A stretch of 64,000 nt of DNA from contig NZ_JAERLY010000008.1 in the NCBI RefSeq assembly GCF_018256155.1, forward strand, positions 121,821 through 185,820, given 5' to 3'. Position 1 is the stretch's first letter; each line of letters starts with the position of its first letter. This DNA comes from Gluconobacter sp. Dm-62 (GTDB lineage: Bacteria; Pseudomonadota; Alphaproteobacteria; Acetobacterales; Acetobacteraceae). Both the position numbers and the translations under genes were made by a program. The notes under the pieces were generated by a model. The model made no database searches. It had not been told where the DNA came from and saw only the letters and a list, made by a program, of their open reading frames with translations. This document shows, in pieces, positions 52,553 to 59,966 of this stretch.

Positions 52553-53517
52553 TGACACAGGCCGGCTCCGCAGCAATCGCACCCCGCCGCATCGTTATCG
52601 ACACCGATCCGGGTCAGGACGATGCGGTCGCCATCCTGCTGGCGCTGGCCTCGCCGGAACTGACGGTCGAGGCCATCACGACCGTCGCCGGCAATGTTCC
52701 TGTCGCTCTGACGACGAAAAATGCCTGTGCCCTGCTCGAACTGGCGGGGCGCACGGATATTCCCGTTTTCGCGGGCGCGGCACGCCCGCTGCATCGCGCG
52801 CCCATCAGCGCCGAGCATGTCCATGGCGAAACGGGCATGGCCGGCGCCGATCTCCCCGATCCGACGCTGCGTCCGCAGGCGATTGATGCCGCGACCTGGC
52901 TTGTGGATCTGCTGCGCCGCGAGCCGGAAGGCGCGATCACGCTCGTCTGCCTCGGCCCTATGACGAATCTGGCTCTCGCGCTCACGCATGCGCCGGATAT
53001 CGCGTCCCGGATTGCGGGAATCGTGGCCATGGGCGGGGCACAGCGTGAGGGCGGCAACATCACGCCGACCGCAGAATTCAATTTTTTCGTGGACCCACAC
53101 GCTGCCCGGATCGTCATGCGCTCCGGCATTTCCATCACACTCCTGCCGCTGGACGTGACACACCGCGCCATCGCCACACCGGCCCGTCTGGCGCCGATTG
53201 CCGCGATCGGCTCGCCGGTCACAGATATGGTGGCGCGGATGCTGGGTGCGGAAGACCGTTTCGAGAAGCAGAAATATGGTTGGGAAGGTGGCGCGCTGCA
53301 TGATCCGCTCACCATCGGTTTTCTTCTGTGGCCCGAGCTTTTCTCGGGGCGGGACTGCAATGTGGAAATCGAGGTCGACGCGCCGCTGTGTGTGGGTCAG
53401 AGTGTTGTTGACCTGTGGAACGTAACCGATCGCGTTCCGAACGCGTTATGGATCAATGACGTTGATTCAGACGCCTTCTATTCCCTTCTGACGGAAAGAC
53501 TTGCCCTTCTGGACTAG
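52549..53517 (+). CDS. Inosine-uridine-preferring nucleoside hydrolase family protein
   Basis: A 322-residue enzyme hydrolysing nucleosides to base and ribose. The calcium-binding N-terminus RIVIDTDPGQDDAVAILLAL is the family signature, followed by TTVAGNVPVALTTKNACALLELAG, VHGETGMAGADLP, AEFNFFVDPHAARIV and the LHDPLTIGFLLWPELF block with the last active-site Asp. No signal peptide is visible, so it acts in the cytosol. The exact specificity cannot be set by eye. Confidence 0.95.
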   Translation: MMTQAGSAAIAPRRIVIDTDPGQDDAVAILLALASPELTVEAITTVAGNVPVALTTKNACALLELAGRTDIPVFAGAARPLHRAPISAEHVHGETGMAGADLPDPTLRPQAIDAATWLVDLLRREPEGAITLVCLGPMTNLALALTHAPDIASRIAGIVAMGGAQREGGNITPTAEFNFFVDPHAARIVMRSGISITLLPLDVTHRAIATPARLAPIAAIGSPVTDMVARMLGAEDRFEKQKYGWEGGALHDPLTIGFLLWPELFSGRDCNVEIEVDAPLCVGQSVVDLWNVTDRVPNALWINDVDSDAFYSLLTERLALLD

Positions 53518-53555
53518 ACTCTTTCCGTCGTACAATGACGTTGGAGTAACCGAAC

Positions 53556-54791
53556 ATGGCAGACCCGACCCAGCAGGATCGCTTCTCAGTCGTCATCGTT
53601 GGTGGTGGTGCCGCCGGCATCACCATCGCAGCACAGCTCAGGCGCGAACGCGCCAACCTGTCGATCGCCATCATCGAGCCGTCCACAACTCACGCTTACC
53701 AACCCGGCTGGACGCTTGTGGGCGCAGGTGTGATGACGTTGTCTGAAACGTTGCGGCAGGAAGGCGGCCTTATCCCGCGCAATGTTGAATGGCTGCGCGA
53801 CAGCGTTGAGAGTTTCCAGCCCGAAGCCAACACTGTGACGCTGAAAAGCGGTCGTGTTGTCGAGTATCGCCGTCTGGTGGTGTGCCCAGGCCTTCAGCTT
53901 GACTGGGACAAGATCGAAGGGCTGCCCGAAACGCTGGGCCGCAATGGTGTGACGTCGAACTATTCGCGTGAGACGGCTGCCTATACGTGGGAATGCATCC
54001 GTCATCTCGACGGCGGTAAGGCACTGTTCACGCAGCCGCCCATGCCGATCAAATGCGCTGGTGCACCGCAGAAGATCGTTTATCTGGCCTGTGATCACTG
54101 GCGCCGCGAAGGCTCTCTGCATCGCACGGATGTCGATTTCTCGCTGGCTGGAAACGCGCTGTTCGGCGTGTCCTATTACGTCCCGTCGCTTCAGCGCCAG
54201 ATCGACTATTACGGCGTGAACCTCCACATGAAGGAAAACCTGATTAAGGTGGACGGCGAGAAGCGCGAGGCCACGTTCCAGATCGTCGGAACGGATCAGA
54301 CCGTGGTTCGCCAGTTCGACATGCTGCATGTCGTGCCGCCGCAGAGTGCTCCGGATTTCGTCAAGAAAAGCCCGCTCGCCAACGACGCTGGCTGGCTGGA
54401 CGTCGATCCGACCGTTCTGCGTCACAAGACCTATGACAACATCTTTGGGGCTGGCGACGTTCTGGGTACCAGCAACGCCAAGACTGCTGCTGCGGCTCGT
54501 GAACAGGCTCCGGTCGTCGTGGGGAACCTGCTGGCCTCGCTCGATGGCCGCCCGCAGATGGGCAGTTATGACGGATACGGCGCCTGCCCGCTGACTGTGT
54601 CCTATGGCAAGGTCGTGCTGGCCGAGTTCCTGTATGGCGGCAAGGTTGCGCCGAGCTTCCCCTACGACCAGCGCAAGCCCAGCCGCTTTGCCTGGTTCCT
54701 CAAGACGGAAGTCTTTCCCCGTCTGTACTGGTACGGGATGCTCAAGGGCTACAATATCAAGGTCAAGCATACGTCTAAAGAGACGGGCTGA
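53556..54791 (+). CDS. Sulfide:quinone oxidoreductase-like FAD protein
   Basis: A 411-residue flavoprotein of the disulfide reductase family. The dinucleotide motif VVIVGGGAAGITIAAQL opens the protein. Cys167 in PIKCAGAPQKI and Cys344 in YGACPLTV sit where the two redox cysteines of sulfide:quinone oxidoreductases (about 160 and 356) are found, and the Cys-rich C-terminal region (FAWFLKTEVFPRLYWYGML) fits a membrane-docking amphipathic helix. It should oxidise sulfide and pass electrons to ubiquinone, but type II NADH dehydrogenases are related, so an assay-free assignment is provisional. A strong terminator follows. Third gene of a same-strand group after DUF3297 and the hydrolase. Confidence 0.88.
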   Translation: MADPTQQDRFSVVIVGGGAAGITIAAQLRRERANLSIAIIEPSTTHAYQPGWTLVGAGVMTLSETLRQEGGLIPRNVEWLRDSVESFQPEANTVTLKSGRVVEYRRLVVCPGLQLDWDKIEGLPETLGRNGVTSNYSRETAAYTWECIRHLDGGKALFTQPPMPIKCAGAPQKIVYLACDHWRREGSLHRTDVDFSLAGNALFGVSYYVPSLQRQIDYYGVNLHMKENLIKVDGEKREATFQIVGTDQTVVRQFDMLHVVPPQSAPDFVKKSPLANDAGWLDVDPTVLRHKTYDNIFGAGDVLGTSNAKTAAAAREQAPVVVGNLLASLDGRPQMGSYDGYGACPLTVSYGKVVLAEFLYGGKVAPSFPYDQRKPSRFAWFLKTEVFPRLYWYGMLKGYNIKVKHTSKETG

Positions 54792-54822
54792 GCTTTTCCG
54801 TTATTGTAAGCTGGAAGCAGGA

Positions 54823-54854
54823 ACGGGGCGGATTTTCATCCGCCCCGTTTTTTT
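54823..54854 (+). terminator. Intrinsic terminator of the SQR-like gene
   Basis: ACGGGGCGGAT pairs with ATCCGCCCCGT around a TTTC loop and is followed by a run of T. It lies 32 bases after the stop. Confidence 0.93.
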
Positions 54855-54871
54855 GTCTGATTAATGCCTAC

Positions 54872-54900
54872 AAAAAAAGAGGGGCTGAAGCCCCTCTTTT
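54872..54900 (-). terminator. Intrinsic terminator of the TonB-dependent receptor gene
   Basis: On the minus strand AAAAGAGGGGCT pairs with AGCCCCTCTTTT and is followed by T. It lies downstream of the receptor gene, and the flanking A and T tracts make it usable on both strands. Confidence 0.88.
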
Positions 54901-54965
54901 CGAATGTTCCTTCTGAACCCGGCATTTGGGAAGCATGAGCTTCAGCGCCGGGTCTGGAAAGGCCC

Positions 54966-57900
54966 TTACAGGCTTACATTCACACCGAACTGGAAGGAGC
55001 GGAGAACCACACCCTTCTGCGTCCAGGAGGAGTTGTAAAGGTAACCACCATACGTTGCGTAGTCGAGCGGTGCACGGAAGCCGAGCAGGTTGTAGATGTT
55101 CGCGTAGACGGACCAACGCTTGTTGACACGGTAGTTAACCGTCATGTCGACATCCCAGAAGCCCTTGACCTTGCACTGTGACGCCGGAGCAGCGTTGTTG
55201 TAGCTGCCAGACAGTGTACCTGCGCAAGAGTGGCTGTAGGTCGTGTTGTTTGCGTTGAGGGCAGACGCACCGGAGTCATCAGCAACGGTCTTGTAGCCGC
55301 TGGTGTAATAGACAGTCGGTGTGACAGCCAGATTTTTCCAGGTAAGCGTGTTGGACCAGTTGGCGCGCCAGCGGGGCGTTCCTGATGCTGACACAGCCGA
55401 GTAAGGACCAAGCGTCCCGGCAAAGCGGTAGACCGTGCCATCAGCATTGACCTGGTTGAAGCGACGCACATACGTGCCCTGACCCTTACTGTACCACATC
55501 ACGTCGTGGAAAATGCCGGGCAGGCGATGATGGACTTCAATACCAAAGTCGAAACCGTCCGTCATCAGGCTGCGCGCGTTTACATACTGAGCGCTGATAA
55601 TGCCAGGAGACGGCTGGGCGTTCGGATACTGCGGGTCAGCCGGATTTGGCGTAACAGTCACGCCAGCCGGAAGGCAGCTGTTACCGCATGCCAGCCACTG
55701 GTTACCGACTGAACTTGCAGCAAGCGTATCACCGGTGATGTAGTGGTTCTTCTTGATGTACCAGTATTCAAAGTCCAGCGTCATCCAGCTGGTCGGCTTG
55801 AAGATCGGGCCAGCGGAAATGTTGGTGGACGTCTCAGGCCGCAGGTTCGGATTTCCGACGTTCTGAAGACCGATGCTCGTGCCCTGAGAATAGGCATTGT
55901 TGCCGTGAGACGCCTGCCATGCCGCGTTGTTGACGGTCCAGCCTGTATAACCAACGGTCGTACCACCAGTTTCTGCAAAGCTGGGAACGCGGAAGCCCTT
56001 CGAGAAGGTGCCGCGCAGGGTCAGTTCCTTGAACGGCTTGAACTGCGCACCGACCTTCGGGGAGAAGTGATGGAAGCCTTCCGAATAGTTGTCGTAACGG
56101 CCAGACGTGTCGATGTTCAGCATCTTCACGACCGGAATGTTGACTTCATAGAAGCCAGCTTCGACCCAGCGCGAACCCTGAGCGCTGACAGGGTTGATTG
56201 CGCTCGTGTACTGCGCACCCAGATCGCTGTAGTCGATCGGGTTGGCGCTCGGATCGTTAACAGATTCCCAACGGATGTTGCCGCCGATAGCAAGCTTGAC
56301 CATACCGCCTGGCAGTTTGAACAGGCCCTTGGTTGCCGTTGCTTCGCCTGAATATTCCTGCGACCGGGCATGGATGGTGTTGACCGGGAAAATGGAATTC
56401 AGCACAGAACGGGAGTTCTGTGACTGGTCTACAAAGTTGTAGGTGCCGTTATTGATGGCGTTATTGATGCCATTAATCGTCGGGATGCCTGTGTATGTCT
56501 GGTCGAGCAGTGAGTTCATGCCGACGAAGTTGGCGTCGTAGCCCCAGTCAGAGCCCCATTTGGACGGTTCCCATCCGGAATAACGGACAGATCCACGATA
56601 GTTCTGTGTGGTCTGTGTGGTGGTGGGGATGGTATCGAACCGGCCCAGAATCTGAGCTTCTTCGCCCTGAGCCGCATACGGGTTGTTCGGGTTCAGCGCA
56701 CCATTGATGGTGACAGGCAGCAGCGTCAGGCTGGATGTTGCAAGACGGTCCTGCGTGTAGACGCCAATGGCAGACGGAGTGCCGGTTGTGATCGTCCGTG
56801 TCTGCGACCAGTTGAACATTGCAACGAGCTGCGAACGGTCGGTCACATTTGCCGTGAAGTGTGCTGTGCCTTCGATGCGACGCTGGTCAGGTGCAACCTG
56901 TGCATACTGCTGTGAATTCTGCATGCAGGTCTGCGTAGCGCCACCGGGAGCGCTCACCAGGCTGCCAGAAACCATCTGTCCGACCGAGCTGCATCCAGCC
57001 GACTGGTTCAGCAGGCTGTAAGGACCTGTTCCCTTGGTTGCGCCGGGCGTAACTGGACGAACAACTGATGCAGGGGTCGCACCAAAGAACGTCGAGTTGA
57101 TGCTGCCATCCGGGGAGAGGGCATTTGTATTGCCGTTTATGCCGCCGAGGCTTGTGAGATCACCGTTGTTATAGGGCGACTGCAGCTGGCGGTAATAGAG
57201 CGGGTCATCCTGCTGGTATTCGCCGTTGATATAGAAGTTATATCCGTCGCTGTGCAGGTCACCGTGACCGAACGTCGCGTAAAGACGCTGATGTCCGCTA
57301 TCGCCACGCTGGGAAAGGCCACCTTCGGCATTTCCTTCGAAACCCTTGATTTCTTTACGGGTGATGTAGTTGACCACACCGGCAACAGCGTCAGCACCGT
57401 AGGTTGCGGAGCCACCGTCCTGCTGTACGTCAACCGCTTCGATGATGGACTGCGGGATCCAGTTCGTATCAACGAAGTTACGGACACCGTCATCGGCCAG
57501 CGGGTAGTAGGAGTTACGCTGTCCGTCCATCAGCACCAGCGTCGAGTCCGTGCTGAGGCCGCGAAGTGACGGAGCCGAGCCACCGGCTGCGAAGCCGCCG
57601 CCAGCAGACCAGGCATTGGTCAGGTTGCCTGCACCGTTGGATGAAAGCTGCTGCACGACATCCGTGGCAGTTTTCAGGCCACGCTGCTGCATGTCCTGAC
57701 GGGTCAGGTGTGTGATCGGCGAGGAACTGTGTGTGTTCGGGTCACGAAACAGCGTGCCGGTCACGACGATGTTTTCGCTGCCGGAAGGAGCAGCGGCCGG
57801 GGGGGCATCGTTCTGTGCCTGCACGATGGCAGCCTGGCGAGCCGGAGAAGCGCTTGCCTGAACTGGTGCGGCCGGTGTGGCCTGAACCGTTTTCTTGGCA

Positions 57901-58088
57901 GCAGCCTTCTTCTTGACTGCGGCTTTCTGTGTTGTGGTGTGCTTCGCCGGAGCTGTCGTGGCGGTCTGTGCATGGGCACCGACACTTGGCAGGACGCTGT
58001 AGGAAATTCCTGCCATCAGGAACATCCGGACTACTGTCCGGGGGGCAGGAGTGCGTCTCTTCAAGGAATGTTGCACAGAGGTGGTCAT
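54966..58088 (-). CDS. TonB-dependent outer-membrane receptor
   Basis: A 1040-residue receptor. The signal peptide is long and ends near GAHAQ (about residue 41). Next is an unusual Lys/Ala/Thr-rich stretch (about 46-95, with QKAAVKKKAAAKKTVQA). The plug domain begins at about 108 (ENIVVTGTLFRDPNTHSS) and includes LRGLSTDSTLVLMDGQR, SIIEAVDVQQDGGSATYGADAVAGVVNYITRK. The barrel (about 240-1040) ends GVVLRSFQFGVNVSL. The substrate is unknown: siderophores, vitamin B12 or oligosaccharides are possible. A very long AT-rich region precedes the gene, so regulation (perhaps by iron) may be elaborate; no Fur box was identified by eye. Confidence 0.93.
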   Translation of the reverse strand: MTTSVQHSLKRRTPAPRTVVRMFLMAGISYSVLPSVGAHAQTATTAPAKHTTTQKAAVKKKAAAKKTVQATPAAPVQASASPARQAAIVQAQNDAPPAAAPSGSENIVVTGTLFRDPNTHSSSPITHLTRQDMQQRGLKTATDVVQQLSSNGAGNLTNAWSAGGGFAAGGSAPSLRGLSTDSTLVLMDGQRNSYYPLADDGVRNFVDTNWIPQSIIEAVDVQQDGGSATYGADAVAGVVNYITRKEIKGFEGNAEGGLSQRGDSGHQRLYATFGHGDLHSDGYNFYINGEYQQDDPLYYRQLQSPYNNGDLTSLGGINGNTNALSPDGSINSTFFGATPASVVRPVTPGATKGTGPYSLLNQSAGCSSVGQMVSGSLVSAPGGATQTCMQNSQQYAQVAPDQRRIEGTAHFTANVTDRSQLVAMFNWSQTRTITTGTPSAIGVYTQDRLATSSLTLLPVTINGALNPNNPYAAQGEEAQILGRFDTIPTTTQTTQNYRGSVRYSGWEPSKWGSDWGYDANFVGMNSLLDQTYTGIPTINGINNAINNGTYNFVDQSQNSRSVLNSIFPVNTIHARSQEYSGEATATKGLFKLPGGMVKLAIGGNIRWESVNDPSANPIDYSDLGAQYTSAINPVSAQGSRWVEAGFYEVNIPVVKMLNIDTSGRYDNYSEGFHHFSPKVGAQFKPFKELTLRGTFSKGFRVPSFAETGGTTVGYTGWTVNNAAWQASHGNNAYSQGTSIGLQNVGNPNLRPETSTNISAGPIFKPTSWMTLDFEYWYIKKNHYITGDTLAASSVGNQWLACGNSCLPAGVTVTPNPADPQYPNAQPSPGIISAQYVNARSLMTDGFDFGIEVHHRLPGIFHDVMWYSKGQGTYVRRFNQVNADGTVYRFAGTLGPYSAVSASGTPRWRANWSNTLTWKNLAVTPTVYYTSGYKTVADDSGASALNANNTTYSHSCAGTLSGSYNNAAPASQCKVKGFWDVDMTVNYRVNKRWSVYANIYNLLGFRAPLDYATYGGYLYNSSWTQKGVVLRSFQFGVNVSL

Positions 58089-58721
58089 CGCGGCCGTAGT
58101 CCCTTCTCGATTAATGGTCGCAAGAAAATTTTTGTATCTCTGAGAGCATTTTCATCGGAAAGCGAAACGGTACGCAATGCTTTTGAAGGGTGAATGCAAC
58201 AGAGGTGTCACATATCACCCAAGGCGTTGCGCTTATGTCACATCTTTATGTTGTGATGAATTTAAAGTGCGGAAATTTAAAGAAATATAGAATATATAAA
58301 CAATATTATTAAGTAATTTTAAAAAAGAAATCAGATGAAAAATTAGATGAATAATTTGGAAAATATCCACATGACTTTAGTTTTATCAAAATAATCGCGT
58401 TTTTTTTTCGAATTATTTATCAGGGTTAATTTTAGAATGTATTCATTGCTTCAGTATTTTTTCTGATGAATTCAATTCCGTTACCGTTGCGATATGCGGA
58501 TTAACCGAAGTAGGGTCAAAAGCCCGACTTTGTCACGTTTTGTCGTAGTGTCTTTGAAGAGAGTCTTCCAAGACGCGACACCCTGAAATTTAAGGAAAAA
58601 CGTCGCAGGGTCGTCCTGCGGATGCAGAATCTACGAAAATGAGTTGGTATTTCCTGCTTCCGGATAACTGGATGTCGAATTGTTTCCGGAAGTGACCGCT
58701 TCTGAAGCGCGGAATAAGAAA
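58089..58721. other. Long AT-rich intergenic region upstream of the receptor gene
   Basis: About 630 bases, AT-rich from about 58200 to 58460, with runs such as AAAGAAATATAGAATATATA. No credible frame is seen. Two small hairpins are present: CGCAGG/CCTGCG near 58604-58619, and CTTCCGGA (58657-58664) with TCCGGAAG (58685-58692). The region probably holds the promoter and leader of the TonB-dependent receptor; no known riboswitch was recognised. Confidence 0.5.
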
Positions 58722-58762
58722 GGACACACCCGGACTGGCATGGGGCCAGCCCGGGTGTGTCC
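58722..58762 (-). terminator. Terminator of the hpnN-VOC-cupin unit
   Basis: GGACACACCCGG pairs with CCGGGTGTGTCC around an inner CTGG/CCAG arm. On the minus strand it is followed by TTTCTTATT, as for an intrinsic terminator. It lies 29 bases after the cupin gene stop. Confidence 0.8.
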
Positions 58763-58790
58763 TGAAAATTGTGTCAGGCGCTCTGATTGT

Positions 58791-59306
58791 TCAATGAAAG
58801 CGGCAGGGCTGATCCACGGTCGGTTTTTCGTCGGTCTGGATCACCATCAGGGTAACAGGACCGTCTCCGATATTGCCTGCGAAATGACCAACATGTCCCT
58901 TCGCGTCTTTGCGGCTCATCTGGTCTTCGCCAAGAGAGACATCGCCCGGACCCATGATCGCCTTTTTTCCGTCCATGGCCGTAACGTACCAGGAGCCCTT
59001 CAGCGGGATGATCCATTGGACTTTCGGATCTGGATGCCAGCTTCCGTCCCAATGCGCGGGTTGTACGGTGGAGATGATCTGCGCATTGCCTTCGTGCACA
59101 TGATCCTGCCATTGCGGCCCTGCGGGCTTGGACATGGTTTTCAGGTCGTAGTTATGGAACGGACAGCGGGTCATGTGGCTGATGCCGTCATGATCCGTCC
59201 AGTTGTGCCAGTACCAGGCTGTTGGTGGGGTGGGATCAGCGGCGTGTGCGGCACTGAAGGTCGTGACCGCGAGGAGTGCCGCAGCGAGCGGGAGAAGTCG
59301 TGTCAT
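58791..59306 (-). CDS. Secreted cupin-like protein
   Basis: A 171-residue protein with a signal peptide cut after SAAHA. The mature domain looks like a single cupin: HVHEGNAQIISTVQPAHW, GSWHPDPKVQWIIPLKGSWYVTAMDG with possible metal-binding His, and AIMGPGDVSLGEDQMSRK. No family name could be fixed; the metal ligands need checking because the second cupin motif is only partly visible. The start overlaps the VOC gene stop (ATGA), so it is translated with it. Its periplasmic location separates it from its cytosolic upstream neighbour. Confidence 0.8.
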   Translation of the reverse strand: MTRLLPLAAALLAVTTFSAAHAADPTPPTAWYWHNWTDHDGISHMTRCPFHNYDLKTMSKPAGPQWQDHVHEGNAQIISTVQPAHWDGSWHPDPKVQWIIPLKGSWYVTAMDGKKAIMGPGDVSLGEDQMSRKDAKGHVGHFAGNIGDGPVTLMVIQTDEKPTVDQPCRFH

Positions 59307-59854
59307 GCGTCTGATCCTTCAAGCGGAGGTGGCTGATAGCGGTTCATGGGGGCGATGTCGTTGAAGCGCTCCTGATGCGGGGTGCAGACGAGTTCCACGA
59401 TCATGCCCCAGGGCGTACGGCCGTAGCAGAACATGTTGCCCGGTGCGGCTTCGAGCGAGGGCTGGCCCTGGGGTTCGGTCAGGAATGTACCGCCGGCTTC
59501 CCTGAAGCGGTGGCAGGCCGCATGGATGTCATCGACATAGACGGCGAAATGCTGAAGGCCCCAGTCACAGGGACGGGCGGCCTCGCGCTGGTCCGGGCCC
59601 TTCATTTCAAAAAGCTCGATCCCGGGACCATGCCCGAGCGCCATCATGCACATCTCGATGACGACGGTCCCCTGTGGCAGGCCGAGGATCTTTTCCGTCT
59701 CCGGGCCTTTCTGGGGCTGGGTGCGGGTGACATTGCGGTAGAGGGCGACGGCGCCAAACGCTTCTTCAAGGAAGCGGATGGCGGCGTTGATATCGGGGAC
59801 GGTGACGCCGACATGGTCGATGCCACGCGGCAGGCCTGAATGCTCTTTGTTCAA
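59303..59854 (-). CDS. VOC-family protein (glyoxalase/dioxygenase superfamily)
   Basis: A 183-residue protein with two VOC half-folds: GIDHVGVTVPDINAAIRFLEEAFG at the start and LQHFAVYVDDIHAACHRFREAG in the second half, with AGGTFLTEPQG and GRTPWGMIVELV completing the domain. His (IDHVG), Glu (VIEMC), His (LQHFA) and Glu (IVELV) are plausible metal ligands. The substrate is unknown. The start codon is a TTG at 59854, preceded by GAGGATC. It is 112 bases downstream of hpnN and overlaps the cupin gene. Confidence 0.88.
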   Translation of the reverse strand: MNKEHSGLPRGIDHVGVTVPDINAAIRFLEEAFGAVALYRNVTRTQPQKGPETEKILGLPQGTVVIEMCMMALGHGPGIELFEMKGPDQREAARPCDWGLQHFAVYVDDIHAACHRFREAGGTFLTEPQGQPSLEAAPGNMFCYGRTPWGMIVELVCTPHQERFNDIAPMNRYQPPPLEGSDA

Positions 59855-59966
59855 GGGCGAGATCCTCCATTCTGGAAGATCTCAACCCCTGAGGAAACGC
59901 ACGGTTGCCAGAATGTGGGTCACATTGCTGCAAACCATGTCAGCTGCCGGTAGAGCGTGCCCTGGC

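Noticed and set aside
53586-54770. 394-codon minus-strand frame opposite the SQR-like gene
   Set aside because: It mirrors the real gene and shows no protein-family signal.
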